A stretch of 64,000 nucleotides of DNA from Actinomycetospora soli (GCF_021026295.1 NZ_JAJNDA010000005.1:248001-312000), one strand, 5' to 3'. Positions 9,356 through 18,684 are shown, counted from the first letter of the stretch. Notes: a model not told the origin generated them from the sequence alone. Translations and numbers: made by a program.

Positions 9356-10807
9356 GTGCAGGACAACGAGAAGGCCATCGTCGGGGCGGTCGGGACCGGG
9401 CTGCGGATCGGCGGCAGGGCCCAGGACACCGGCCGGACCTTCCCGGTGGAGGACCCCTCGACCGGCGAGACGATCGCCGAGGTCGCCGACGCCGGGCCCG
9501 AGGAGGGCCGCGCGGCGCTCGACGCGGCCGTGGCCGCCGCCGAGGAGTGGGCGGCCACCCCGCCCCGGCAGCGCTCGGAGATCCTCCGCCGGGCCTACGA
9601 GATGCTCATCGAGCGCCGCGACGACCTCGCGGTGCTCATGACCCTCGAGATGGGCAAGTCGGTCACCGAGTCGACGGCCGAGGTCACCTACGCCGCCGAG
9701 TTCTTTCGCTGGTTCTCCGAGGAGGCCGTGCGGATCTCCGGGGACTTCGCGACGGACCCGGCCGGCAACCGCATGCTCGTCATGCGCCGACCCGTCGGGC
9801 CGTGCCTGCTCGTCACGCCCTGGAACATGCCGCTGTCGATGGGCACCCGCAAGATCGGCCCGGCGATCGCGGCCGGCTGCACGATGGTGGTCAAGCCCGC
9901 CGACCTGACGCCGCTGACCATGCTCTACCTCGCCGACCTCCTCGCCGAGGCGGGCCTGCCGGCGGGCGTGCTCAACGTCGTCACGACGACGGATCCCGGC
10001 GGCGTCGTCGAGCCCCTGCTGCACGACCCGCGGCTGCGCAAGCTCTCCTTCACCGGCTCGACGGCCGTGGGCCGGAAGCTGCTCGCGCAGGCCGCCGACA
10101 CGGTGCTGCGGACGTCGATGGAGCTCGGCGGGAACGCGCCGTTCATCGTCTGCGCGGACGCCGACGTCGACAAGGCCGTCGACGGCGCGATGGTGGCCAA
10201 GATGCGGATCATCGGCGAGGCCTGCGTGGCCGCCAACCGCTTCTACGTGCACGCCGACGTCGCGGAGGAGTTCACCGCGAAGATGACCGAGCGGATGGGC
10301 GCGCAGAAGGTCGGGCGCGGCACCGAGGAGGGCGTCCAGGTCGGGCCGCTCATCTCGGACGTGCAGCGCGACAAGGTCGACGGGCTGGTGTCCGAGGCCG
10401 TGGCGGACGGGGCGACGGTCCGGCTCGGGGGCGAGGTGCCCGACGGGCCCGGCTGGTACTACCCGCCGACGGTGCTCGCCGACGTCCCGCCGTCGACCCG
10501 GCTGGCCCACGAGGAGATCTTCGGCCCCGTGGCGCCGATCTTCACGTTCGCCGACGACGACGAGGCGATCCGCCTGGCCAACGACACCGAGTACGGGCTG
10601 GTCGCCTTCCTCTACACGCAGGACCTGCGCAGGGCCTTCGAGCTCTCCGAGCGGCTCGACGCCGGGATGGTCGGGCTCAACCAGGGCATGGTGTCCAACC
10701 CCGCGGCGCCGTTCGGCGGCGTGAAGCAGTCCGGCCTCGGGCGCGAGGGCGGCCGCGTCGGGATCGACGAGTACCTGGAGACGAAGTACGTCGCCGTGAC
10801 GCTGTGA
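9356..10807 (+). CDS. NAD(P)-dependent succinate-semialdehyde dehydrogenase family, paralogue 1
   Basis: The 483-residue aldehyde dehydrogenase has WN at residues 156-157, general base E256 in MELGGNAPF and nucleophile C290 in GEACVAANR. Similarity to SSDH suggests oxidation of succinate semialdehyde or a related aldehyde. AGGAGG lies seven bases before the GTG. A close paralogue follows 66 bases downstream on the same strand. Exact substrate and cofactor preference cannot be read from the sequence. Confidence 0.85.
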   Translation: MQDNEKAIVGAVGTGLRIGGRAQDTGRTFPVEDPSTGETIAEVADAGPEEGRAALDAAVAAAEEWAATPPRQRSEILRRAYEMLIERRDDLAVLMTLEMGKSVTESTAEVTYAAEFFRWFSEEAVRISGDFATDPAGNRMLVMRRPVGPCLLVTPWNMPLSMGTRKIGPAIAAGCTMVVKPADLTPLTMLYLADLLAEAGLPAGVLNVVTTTDPGGVVEPLLHDPRLRKLSFTGSTAVGRKLLAQAADTVLRTSMELGGNAPFIVCADADVDKAVDGAMVAKMRIIGEACVAANRFYVHADVAEEFTAKMTERMGAQKVGRGTEEGVQVGPLISDVQRDKVDGLVSEAVADGATVRLGGEVPDGPGWYYPPTVLADVPPSTRLAHEEIFGPVAPIFTFADDDEAIRLANDTEYGLVAFLYTQDLRRAFELSERLDAGMVGLNQGMVSNPAAPFGGVKQSGLGREGGRVGIDEYLETKYVAVTL

Positions 10808-10811
10808 GTAG

Positions 10812-10845
10812 GTGACCCGCCGTCCGGGCATCTACGGCGGGTCAC
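10812..10845 (+). terminator. Intercistronic hairpin between the two SSDH paralogues
   Basis: GTGACCCGCCG at 10812-10822 pairs perfectly with 10835-10845, giving an 11-bp stem and 12-base loop. No T-tract follows. It may be a terminator, an attenuator or an mRNA-stability element for the first gene. Confidence 0.5.
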
Positions 10846-10873
10846 GCCCATTGCGAAGGAGCTGAGCACCCAG

Positions 10874-12340
10874 ATGAGCGACGCCGACCGCGAGCGACGG
10901 GTCATCGACGAAGTCCCGAAGAAGCTGCTGATCGGCGGCCGGGAGCGGGACGCCGCGGAGGGGAAGACCTTCCCCGTCGAGGACCCGTCCACCGGTGAGA
11001 TCCTGTGCGAGGTCGCCGACGCCTCCCCCGAGGACGGTATGGCCGCCCTCGACGCCGCGGCGAAGAAGCAGGCCGAGTGGGCGGCCACGGCCCCCCGCGA
11101 GCGGGGCGAGATCCTGCGCCGCGCCTTCGAGATGATCACCGAGCAGGCCGACGACATCGCCATGCTCATGACCCTCGAGATGGGCAAGCCGCTCGCCGAG
11201 TCGAAGGCCGAGATCACCTACGCGGCCGAGTTCTTCCGCTGGTTCTCCGAGGAGACCGTGCGGATCAACGGCGAGTGGAAGGTCAACGCCACGGGCGCCG
11301 GGCGGGTGCTGGTGATGCGTCAGCCGATCGGCCCGTGCCTGCTGATCACGCCGTGGAACTTCCCGCTCGCCATGGGCACCCGCAAGATCGGCCCCGCGAT
11401 CGCCGCCGGTTGCACAATGGTGATCAAGCCGGCGTCGCTCACCCCGCTGACGATCCTCAAGCTCGCCGACATCCTCGCGCAGGCGGGGCTGCCCGAGGGC
11501 GTGCTCAACGTCGTCACCACCAAGTCCACGGGCAAGGTGATGGGCCCGCTCATCGAGGACGGGCGCATCCGCAAGCTCTCGTTCACCGGGTCCACCGAGG
11601 TCGGGCAGAAGCTCATCGAGCAGTCCGCCAAGCAGGTGCTCAAGACCTCCATGGAGCTCGGCGGCAACGCGCCGTTCGTGGTGTGCGCGGACGCCGACGT
11701 CGACGCGGCGGTCGAGGGCGCGATGCTCGCCAAGATGCGCAACATCGGCGAGGCGTGCACCGCGGCCAACCGGTTCTACGTCCACGCCGACGTCGCCGAG
11801 GAGTTCACCAAGAAGCTGGTCGACCGCATGGGCGCCATGACGATCGGCCGCGGCACCGAGGAGGGCGTCGAGGTCGGGCCGCTCGTCGAGGCCGACCAGC
11901 GCGACAAGGTCGCCGAGCTCGTCGACGACGCCGTGCAGAAGGGCGCGAAGATCCGCACCGGCGGCGAGATCCCGAACGGCGCGGGCTACTTCTACCCGCC
12001 GACCGTCCTCGCCGACGTGCCGACCTCGGCGCGCCTGGTCAAGGAGGAGATCTTCGGCCCGGTGGCGCCGATCTTCACCTTCACCGACGACGACGAGGCC
12101 ATCCGCGCGGCCAACGACACCGAGTTCGGCCTGGTCAGCTACCTCTACACCCGCGACCTGCAGCGGGCGATCCGGCTCTCCGAGCGCCTCGAGGCCGGCA
12201 TGGTCGGCCTGAACCAGGGGATGGTCTCCAACGCCGGCGCCCCCTTCGGCGGGGTGAAGCAGTCCGGGCTCGGCCGCGAGGGCGGCGACGTCGGGATCGA
12301 CGAGTACCTGGAGATCAAGTACGTCGCGATGAACGTGTAG
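10874..12340 (+). CDS. NAD(P)-dependent succinate-semialdehyde dehydrogenase family, paralogue 2
   Basis: The 488-residue protein aligns with the preceding gene over its whole length, with only a short N-terminal difference and one residue of internal length change. It keeps the catalytic Asn, the Glu in MELGGNAPF and the Cys in GEACTAANR (about residues 162, 261 and 295). GAAGGAGCTGAG lies before the ATG. The pair looks like a tandem duplication whose members now differ mainly in surface positions. Different induction or substrate range is possible. Confidence 0.85.
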   Translation: MSDADRERRVIDEVPKKLLIGGRERDAAEGKTFPVEDPSTGEILCEVADASPEDGMAALDAAAKKQAEWAATAPRERGEILRRAFEMITEQADDIAMLMTLEMGKPLAESKAEITYAAEFFRWFSEETVRINGEWKVNATGAGRVLVMRQPIGPCLLITPWNFPLAMGTRKIGPAIAAGCTMVIKPASLTPLTILKLADILAQAGLPEGVLNVVTTKSTGKVMGPLIEDGRIRKLSFTGSTEVGQKLIEQSAKQVLKTSMELGGNAPFVVCADADVDAAVEGAMLAKMRNIGEACTAANRFYVHADVAEEFTKKLVDRMGAMTIGRGTEEGVEVGPLVEADQRDKVAELVDDAVQKGAKIRTGGEIPNGAGYFYPPTVLADVPTSARLVKEEIFGPVAPIFTFTDDDEAIRAANDTEFGLVSYLYTRDLQRAIRLSERLEAGMVGLNQGMVSNAGAPFGGVKQSGLGREGGDVGIDEYLEIKYVAMNV

Positions 12341-12349
12341 GTGGCTCCG

Positions 12350-12397
12350 CCGTGTGAGCACGTACCGTGGCGGGAGCCCCCGAACGTGCTCACACGG
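12350..12397. terminator. Strong bidirectional hairpin between convergent genes
   Basis: CCGTGTGAGCACGT at 12350-12363 is perfectly complementary to 12384-12397 (14-bp stem, 20-base loop). The right arm contains the stop codon of the minus-strand lipoprotein gene. The left arm and loop start (GAGCACGTaCCGTGGC) recur between fabG and inhA at about 28420. Confidence 0.7.
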
Positions 12398-12941
12398 CCG
12401 CAGGCCACACGAACACCGCCGTCCGGCCGTCCGCGGACTCGACCCGGACCACCCGGTCGTCCTCGGCGAACACCTGCCCGACCGCGAGCCGCTGCACGCC
12501 GTCGTCGTCGACCTCCACCCAGCCGGGCCCGACCGCCCGCACCACGAAGTCGACGTCGTCGCGGTCCCGGCTCGGCGTGCGGGTCGTCGGGCGGGTCGTG
12601 GGTCGCGAGGAGCTGCTCTTCGACGTCGTCGGCTTCGGCCGGCTGGTCGACGTGCCCATGACCAGGGCCATCGACCCCGCGCCCGACGGCTCCGAGACCT
12701 CGACCGGCGTCCCGCTCACCACGGCCCGGCACTGACCGGCGGAGCACCGCACGTCCGCGCTGCCGCCGCCCGAGCCGCACGCGCCGAGCACCAGCAGACC
12801 CGCGACCCCCAGCGCGGCGGCCCACCGCCGACCCGGCGGCGCACCGCGGCGCGGAGCGTGGGGTTGGCCACCCGGGCGGTGACGCTCCGCCGTCCCCTTC
12901 CCGACAGCGGGTGTGGTCGGCTGGGCCCAATGAGCGGTCAT
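12390..12941 (-). CDS. Putative lipoprotein with Ser/Thr-rich linker
   Basis: The 183-residue protein has a long basic leader, a hydrophobic segment and lipobox LVLGAC near residue 55, then an extracellular Ser/Thr/Pro-rich linker (STSRPKPTTSKSSSSRPTT) and a C-terminal domain of about 60 residues (DDVDFVVRAVGPGWVEVDDDG...). ATG at 12941 follows GAAGAGGCG. The leader is unusually long, so a start closer to GRRWAAALG is possible. No family was recognised. Confidence 0.65.
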   Translation of the reverse strand: MTAHWAQPTTPAVGKGTAERHRPGGQPHAPRRGAPPGRRWAAALGVAGLLVLGACGSGGGSADVRCSAGQCRAVVSGTPVEVSEPSGAGSMALVMGTSTSRPKPTTSKSSSSRPTTRPTTRTPSRDRDDVDFVVRAVGPGWVEVDDDGVQRLAVGQVFAEDDRVVRVESADGRTAVFVWPAAV

Positions 12942-13056
12942 GACGCGCCTCTTCTCACTCTGGGTGCAACTTCTGGCCGTATCGTGCCCTGTTGCGCCGG
13001 TCGTGCGCCAGATCCAGTCACGCAACGTGTCGACCACGGAGTGCAAGGATGCGCCC

Positions 13057-13785
13057 ATGAGCCCCGTCGTCGTGGCCCTCCTCGTGGGGGTACCGGTGAT
13101 GGCGGGCGCCACCCTGCAGCGCACCACCGGGCTCGGGCTCGCCCTCGTCGGCGCGCCGTTCCTGGTCGCCGTGCTCGGGCCGCGCGACGGGGTGTCCTTC
13201 GGCAACGCGCTGCAGAGCGTGCTGTGCACGCTGGTGCTGGTGCAGACCTGGCGGGACGCGCGCTGGTCCGCGGTCGGGTTGTTGCTGCTCGGCGCGGCGG
13301 TCGGGGTGCCGACGGGCGCGCTCGTCGCGACGACGCTCCCGGAGGCGCCGCTGCTCGTGGTCGTCGGGCTGCTCGCCCTGCTCGGGGTCGCGCTGTCGGT
13401 GGTCCCGGCCGCCGGGGCCGCTCTCCGCGGGCGGGCCGGGGCGGTGGGGTCCGGGGTGGCGGCGGGATTCGTCAACGCGACCGCCGGGGTCGGGGGGCCG
13501 CTGATCTCGGCCTACGGCGCCTCGCAACGCATCGAGCCGCGGGTGTTCGTGCCGACCGCGCAGGCGGTGCTGCTCGCGGTGAACCTCACCGCTCTGGTCG
13601 TGAAGGGCGTCCCGGCCCTCACGACCACGACCTGGATCGCCGGCCTCGTCGCCATCACCGCGGGTGTGCTGCTCGGCGGCCCGGTGCAGCGGCGTCTGGA
13701 CCCGGTCCTCGGTCGGCGGCTGATGCTCGCCGTCGCCGCGGTCGGGGCGGCGGCCACGGTGGTGCGGGGCCTGCTGGAGCTGTAG
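13057..13785 (+). CDS. TSUP-family transporter (TauE/SafE)
   Basis: The 242-residue integral membrane protein has about seven hydrophobic segments and the repeated Gly/Ala-rich halves typical of the TauE/SafE (TSUP) family, including SGVAAGFVNATAGVGGPLISAYG. Members move sulfonates, sulfite or small organic anions. ATG at 13057 follows CAAGGATGCG. It is divergent from the lipoprotein gene at 12390-12941, and no sulfur gene is adjacent to fix the substrate. Confidence 0.75.
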   Translation: MSPVVVALLVGVPVMAGATLQRTTGLGLALVGAPFLVAVLGPRDGVSFGNALQSVLCTLVLVQTWRDARWSAVGLLLLGAAVGVPTGALVATTLPEAPLLVVVGLLALLGVALSVVPAAGAALRGRAGAVGSGVAAGFVNATAGVGGPLISAYGASQRIEPRVFVPTAQAVLLAVNLTALVVKGVPALTTTTWIAGLVAITAGVLLGGPVQRRLDPVLGRRLMLAVAAVGAAATVVRGLLEL

Positions 13786-13977
13786 CGCGGGCGTGACCGT
13801 CGGGGGTTCGTACCAGTGTTCGAAGCATCCCTCGACCACGACCACCCGGCCGTCCCCGACCGAACCGCCACGGCCACGTGACCGATGCCGCCGCCGACAC
13901 CGCCTGGCGCCTGCACGTCCGACCCGACAGCACCACCTGTGCCGGCGACGACCCGCCCTTCTGACCGGAGACGGGCC

Positions 13978-14967
13978 TCAGCTGCGGCCCACGTCCAGCC
14001 CGTGCAGCACGTCCCCGGCCACGGTGTGCTCCCCGAGCCGGTCGGCGGCCGGGCTGTCGTGCAGCACCAGCAGCGATCCCGGCCCCAGGACACCGATCGC
14101 CTCCGGGTGGTCCTCCCCGTCCCCGGTCTCCAGCTCGCACACCGTCTCGACTCCCTCGGCCGCCACGGCCTCCGGCAGTCCGTGCGCTCCCCCGCGGATC
14201 CGCAGCACGCGCGCGGGGCGGGAGAGCACCATCGTCGGACCCGCGAGGACGAGCAGGTCGTCGCCGTCGCGCACGAGGTCGCGCACCCCGAGGCCGCGCA
14301 GATCCAGGAAGTGCTTCCGCACGCCGAGCAGGGCCAGCCCGCCGTCCCCCTCGCCGAGCGTCAGCTCCAGGACCACCGCCCAGCCCCGCAGCACGGGGCC
14401 GCGCAGGCCGAGGAGCACCCGGTCGGCCCCGATCGCCGCGAGCCCCTCGACGTCGAAGCCGTTGTCCTTGCCCGGGATGCCGAGGAACGGACCCAGGTGG
14501 TCGTCGTCCTCGAGCGCCGCGAACAGGCCCCGACCGTCCGTGGGCAGCCGGACCCCACCCGCCGTCGGGAACCCGTCCGCCCCGCGCGGCAGCCGGGCGA
14601 GCAGGCGTCGTGGTTCCTCCGCCGAGATCTTGCGCAGGCGCTTCCCGACCTTCTCCGGCGGCGTCCCGGCCTTGACCTTCTTCCGCTTGGCCGAGTGCGA
14701 CCCGGTGACCCACACGTACTCGTCGGTGACGTCGATGCCCTCGACGTCCACCTCGTCGTCGGCGGAGCCGGGCAGGTCGACGAGGTCGGCGAGGGCCAGC
14801 TCCACGGGGTCGCCCCAGTCCTCCTCGGAATGCCGCGTGAGGCCGAGCAGGGCCGCGCCCTCGTCGGGGGCGAGCAACATCCGGTCCCCGCGCACGCACA
14901 GTCCCGAGAGCGAGAGGCCGTAGGTGTGGGTGTGCTCGGCGAGGTGCAGGACGGCCCGCGTGGTCAT
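13978..14967 (-). CDS. DUF3616 domain-containing protein
   Basis: The 329-residue soluble protein begins with a SGLCVRGDRMLLAPDEGAALLGL pattern suggesting a beta-propeller-like repeat, with recurring short hydrophobic strands and Gly-Asp turns (for example GPMVLSRPARVLRIRG-like strands). Segments DVEGIDVTDEYVWVTGSHSAKR and GFDVEGLAAIGADRVLLGLRGPVL fit the DUF3616 family. Its ATG overlaps the stop of the PH-domain gene (ATGA), so it is the last gene of a three-gene operon. Function is unknown. Confidence 0.75.
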   Translation of the reverse strand: MTTRAVLHLAEHTHTYGLSLSGLCVRGDRMLLAPDEGAALLGLTRHSEEDWGDPVELALADLVDLPGSADDEVDVEGIDVTDEYVWVTGSHSAKRKKVKAGTPPEKVGKRLRKISAEEPRRLLARLPRGADGFPTAGGVRLPTDGRGLFAALEDDDHLGPFLGIPGKDNGFDVEGLAAIGADRVLLGLRGPVLRGWAVVLELTLGEGDGGLALLGVRKHFLDLRGLGVRDLVRDGDDLLVLAGPTMVLSRPARVLRIRGGAHGLPEAVAAEGVETVCELETGDGEDHPEAIGVLGPGSLLVLHDSPAADRLGEHTVAGDVLHGLDVGRS

Positions 14968-16502
14968 GCGGTCATCCTGGCCTCGCGCAGGTACGGCGTG
15001 AACTCCTCGCCCAGGGTCTCCGCGGCGAGCGCCACGGCCTGCTCGACGCCGAGGTCGTACACGCCGTACGCCCCGTCGCCCGCCGCGGTGGTGAACCACA
15101 GCGTGACGAGCCCCGCCCGCCGCTGGAAGGGCGTGCGGGTCAGCGTCCAGGTGAGGATGCCGTCGCGCCGCAGCGCGACCGTGCGCCGCCCGGGCGCCCC
15201 GTGCCGCGTCACCACGTACCGCCCGACGAGCCCGTGCCCGAGGTTCCGGTACGCCATGCGGCCCAGCCACGTCCCGGCCGCGATCCCGACGACCGCCACC
15301 ACCCCCGCCGGGATCCACAGCCCGGTCCGGCCGATCAGCGACAGCAGCGCGAGCACCACCGCCGGGATCAGGCAGACCGCCGTCGCCCAGCGCACGCGGC
15401 GGGTCCGGGCGGCGGGCGGGTGCGCGCGCAGCGCGACCTGCGTGGTCGGCGCGGCCGGCTCGCGGAGCACCTCGGCCACGACGCGGTCCGCCACGGCGTG
15501 CGGGGCGACCGGGAGCAGTCCCCGCGGGTCGGCGCGCTGTTCCTGCCCGCTGGAGAGGCCGGTCGCGACCGCGTCCACCCGGGCCGCCCCGACCAGCCGC
15601 ACGGCGGCCGGCTCGATCACCGCGACCCCGCGCAGCCGGTCCTCCTCGAGGGTCGTCGACCGCCGGGTCAGCAGGCCCCGCCGCACGTGCAGCGCCCCGG
15701 TGCGCGGCTCCCGGGTCAACCGGTAGCCCCACCACGACTCGACGAACACCGCCAGCGAGGCCACCGTCCCGACGACCGCGACCACCACCAGCCCGACGAC
15801 GAGCGACACCGCCGCGCCCAGCGCCAGCGCGACCCGGGCCGCGTCGTCGATGACCACCCGCTGCAGCCCGAACCAGTCCGAGCCCTGCAGCAGCGCCCCG
15901 AACGCCGCGACGCCGAGCGCGGGTGTCAGCGCCGACAGCGGCGCGAACCGGACCCAACCGGGGTCGAGGACGGCGAGGGTCTCGTCCCGCGGCGCCGTCC
16001 CCTCCGCCTCCGGGTCGGCCGGAACCGTCCCGACGACGGGTCGCTCCAGCAGGTCGCGCCGCAGCCCCTCCGCGTCCGGGCGGCGCAGCGCCCGCAGTTC
16101 GAGCGGGCGGTCGGTCGTCGACGCCTTCTGCCCGGTCCCGATCCGCACCGTCGCGAGCCCGAGCACCCGCAGCACCGGGTCGGCCGTCACCTCGACGCTG
16201 CGGACCCGCTCCCGGGCGAGGCCCCGGCGCGAGCGCACCAGGATGCCGCTGTGCACCTCGACGCGGTCCGGCCCGACGCGGAACCGGGTGCGGGCCAGGC
16301 GGACGTACTCGATGACGGTCGCCGCGACGACGAGCACGACCATCGCCGTCACCACGAACCCCAGCGTGAACGCGAAGGTGTCCCGCCCGCGCTGCCCCAG
16401 CAGCACCGGCACCCCGGCGGCCAGACAGGCGCCGAGCGCGAGCACCGCCGAGGCGAGCACGGTGCGCCCGTCGAGCCGCCGCCAGGTCTCCGGGGCACTC
16501 AC
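14964..16502 (-). CDS. Bacterial PH-domain membrane protein (YdbT-like)
   Basis: The 512-residue protein has several paired membrane helices separated by bPH2 domains. These are visible as RFRVGPDRVEVHSGILVRSRRGLARERVRSV near residue 70, YRLTREPRTGALHVRRGLLTRRSTTLEEDRL near 270, and a third region near the C-terminus. The architecture resembles Bacillus YdbT, which works with the single-domain YdbS; the neighbouring upstream gene is that partner. Its GTG overlaps the partner's stop. The molecular role of the pair is poorly defined. Confidence 0.8.
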   Translation of the reverse strand: MSAPETWRRLDGRTVLASAVLALGACLAAGVPVLLGQRGRDTFAFTLGFVVTAMVVLVVAATVIEYVRLARTRFRVGPDRVEVHSGILVRSRRGLARERVRSVEVTADPVLRVLGLATVRIGTGQKASTTDRPLELRALRRPDAEGLRRDLLERPVVGTVPADPEAEGTAPRDETLAVLDPGWVRFAPLSALTPALGVAAFGALLQGSDWFGLQRVVIDDAARVALALGAAVSLVVGLVVVAVVGTVASLAVFVESWWGYRLTREPRTGALHVRRGLLTRRSTTLEEDRLRGVAVIEPAAVRLVGAARVDAVATGLSSGQEQRADPRGLLPVAPHAVADRVVAEVLREPAAPTTQVALRAHPPAARTRRVRWATAVCLIPAVVLALLSLIGRTGLWIPAGVVAVVGIAAGTWLGRMAYRNLGHGLVGRYVVTRHGAPGRRTVALRRDGILTWTLTRTPFQRRAGLVTLWFTTAAGDGAYGVYDLGVEQAVALAAETLGEEFTPYLREARMTA

Positions 16503-17002
16503 GTCGCGTCGCCCGGGACGGCCTGCGTCGCCCGGGTGAGGCGCTCGGCGATGTCCGCCGCCCGCTCGTGGTCCAGGCCCGCGACCCGGACGGCGCCCTT
16601 GGCCGACGCCGTCGTCACGACGAGGGTGGCCAGCCCGAGCGCCTGCTGCAGCGGGCCGCGGGTGGTGTCCACCGTCTGGATCCGCGACAACGGCGCCGCC
16701 CGCCACTCCTGCCAGACGAACCCGGCGCGGGTGTAGACGGCGTCGTCGGTGAGCTCCCAGCGGTGGATCCGGTACCAGTACGCCGGGAACACCAGCGCCA
16801 CCACCAGCCCGAGCACCACCGCCGCCCCCGCCACCGGCAGGAACCACCCGAGCGGACGGATCAGCCACCCGAGCACCGCGAGCACGACGGCGACCAGCAC
16901 CGGCCAGGCGAGCCCGTGCACCCGCCACCACAGCCGCACCCGCGGGTCGAGCGACTCGCGCGGCGGGCGGAGCGGGACGTCGGAGCCGGACACGGTGGCC
17001 AC
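16499..17002 (-). CDS. Bacterial PH-domain membrane protein (YdbS-like)
   Basis: The 167-residue protein has two N-terminal membrane helices (about residues 30-75) and one bPH2 domain (ELTDDAVYTRAGFVWQEWRAAPLSRIQTV). It pairs with the larger YdbT-like protein encoded immediately downstream with overlapping stop and start. Two GTG starts are possible: 17002 and 16993. The second has AGGGTGG at better spacing. It is first in the operon. Confidence 0.8.
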   Translation of the reverse strand: MATVSGSDVPLRPPRESLDPRVRLWWRVHGLAWPVLVAVVLAVLGWLIRPLGWFLPVAGAAVVLGLVVALVFPAYWYRIHRWELTDDAVYTRAGFVWQEWRAAPLSRIQTVDTTRGPLQQALGLATLVVTTASAKGAVRVAGLDHERAADIAERLTRATQAVPGDAT

Positions 17003-17021
17003 CCTGGGGCAGATTCGGGGC

Positions 17022-18677
17022 TCAGGCCACCGCGCGGATGCGGCGCACCACCTCGTCGGCGCCGAGCACGCGGGTCACCTCGTAGAGGTCCGGGCTGCGC
17101 TGCGCGCCCGTGACGAGCACCCGCACGACGTTCGCGGCGTCGCGCAGCATGCCGGGGTAGGCGTCGGGGTCCTTCTTGTAGGTCTTCGGGTTCGGCGCGA
17201 AGCCGTGCCGCTCGGCGAGGTCGCGGATCTGCTGGAACCAGGTCGGCTGGTCGCCCTCGTGGACGTAGCGGGCCGCGAGGTCCTCGGCCAGCCGCGCCAC
17301 GAGCCCCGCGTCGAGGCCGTTGAAGCGCTCGTCCGCGGGGTCGGTGACGTCGGTGAACAGCTGGGGGAAGAAGAACCCGTAGGCGTCCCGGAACCCCGAC
17401 CAGCAGGAGAGGTCCTTGCGGGGGTTGTCGACCCCGACGCGCTCGACGTCGACCGCCGCGAGCGCCAGTTTCTCGTTCTCCTCGAGCACCTCGACGAGCG
17501 CCGAGTCGTACTCCTGCGCCCACCCGCGCACGCCCGCGAGGACGTCCCCGGCGGGCAGCGTCGCGATGTGGTCGGCGCAGATGTCGGCGAGCTTGACCAT
17601 GTCCACGAGCGGCCCGGCGGCCTGGAACCGGTCGAGCTGCAGCGGCGTGGCCAGGGCCTCGGCGAGCGGCACCTCGGCCAGCGGCGAGTTCGCGAGGCCG
17701 CGCAGGTAGTACAGGACCGCGTCGGTCGGGTAGCCGGCCTGCAGGTAGAAGTCGACCGAGGCCTCGTCGTCCTTGCGCTTGGAGAGCTTGCGGCGCGAGC
17801 TGCCCTCCTGCTTCATCAGCGGCGCGAGGTGGGCGTACTCGACCTGCGGGAAGCCGAGCGCGGTGAACAGCTGCAGGTGCGTCGGCACCGAGGAGAGCCA
17901 CTCGTCGCCGCGCACCACCAGCGAGGTCCGCATCAGGTGGTCGTCGACGACGTGCGCGAAGTGGTAGGTCGGCAGCCGCGGCTCGGTCGCCGAGGTCTTG
18001 AGGACGACGACGTCGTTGTGGTTGTCCTCGGCCTCGACCCGGCCGCGCAGCCGGTCGGTGAACGCGACCCGCTCCCCCACCTTGCCCTCGGACCGGAACC
18101 GCACGACGTACGGGTCGCCCGCCTCCAGCCGCCGGGTGACCTCGGCCTCGTCCGCGTCGCGCCACGGAGCCCAGCGGCCGTAGTAGCCGGTCGGCAGCTT
18201 CAGCTTCTTCTGCGCGTCGGAGATCTCGGCGAGCTCCTCCTTCGTCGCGAAGTCCGGGTACGCCAGCCCGCGGCGCATGAGCTCGCGGACGAAGCTCAGG
18301 TAGATCGCCGAGCGCTGCGACTGCCGGTACGGGCCGTAGGTGCCCTCGTCCTCGTGGCCGGACAGCGGGCCCTCGTCGGGACGGAGCCCGAAGGCGTCGA
18401 AGGCGCGCGCGAACTGGACGTCGGCGCCCGCGACCTCCCGGGCCTGGTCGGTGTCCTCGATGCGCAGGAAGTAGGTGCCGCCGGTCGAGTGCGCGAGGTC
18501 GCGCGACACCATCGCCGTGTAGATCCCGCCGATGTGGACGAAGCCCGTGGGGCTGGGCCCGAAGCGGGTGACGAAGGCGCCCTCGGGCACGTCGCGCGGC
18601 GGGTACCGCTGCTCCCACTCCTCGGTCTCGGGCAGGTCGGCCGGGAAGAGGGAGTCGACGGTCGCGCGATCGAGCAT
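17022..18677 (-). CDS. gltX: Glutamate-tRNA ligase, clostridial-type
   Basis: The 551-residue class I synthetase charges tRNA-Glu. The HIGH-type motif is PSPTGFVHIGG near residues 41-51, and the KMSKS equivalent is RKLSKRKDD. The N-terminal FPADLPETEEWEQRYPPRDV extension, DHLMRTSLVVRGDEWLSSVPTHLQLF and the long C-terminal part resemble the roughly 550-residue GluRS of clostridia rather than the roughly 490-residue actinobacterial enzyme, as judged from memory. ATG 18677 is preferred over GTG 18683 because a TAGCCT -10 element ends seven bases upstream, suggesting a leaderless mRNA. It may be a second, acquired GluRS. Confidence 0.85.
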   Translation of the reverse strand: MLDRATVDSLFPADLPETEEWEQRYPPRDVPEGAFVTRFGPSPTGFVHIGGIYTAMVSRDLAHSTGGTYFLRIEDTDQAREVAGADVQFARAFDAFGLRPDEGPLSGHEDEGTYGPYRQSQRSAIYLSFVRELMRRGLAYPDFATKEELAEISDAQKKLKLPTGYYGRWAPWRDADEAEVTRRLEAGDPYVVRFRSEGKVGERVAFTDRLRGRVEAEDNHNDVVVLKTSATEPRLPTYHFAHVVDDHLMRTSLVVRGDEWLSSVPTHLQLFTALGFPQVEYAHLAPLMKQEGSSRRKLSKRKDDEASVDFYLQAGYPTDAVLYYLRGLANSPLAEVPLAEALATPLQLDRFQAAGPLVDMVKLADICADHIATLPAGDVLAGVRGWAQEYDSALVEVLEENEKLALAAVDVERVGVDNPRKDLSCWSGFRDAYGFFFPQLFTDVTDPADERFNGLDAGLVARLAEDLAARYVHEGDQPTWFQQIRDLAERHGFAPNPKTYKKDPDAYPGMLRDAANVVRVLVTGAQRSPDLYEVTRVLGADEVVRRIRAVA

Positions 18678-18684
18678 GGTCACC

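Noticed and set aside
13796..13964. Short open stretches (for example VTDAAADTAWRLHVRPDSTTC) between the TSUP and DUF3616 genes, suggesting a decayed DUF222/HNH gene
   Set aside because: Only 20-30 codons each, no recognisable motif and no conserved frame; treated as non-coding.
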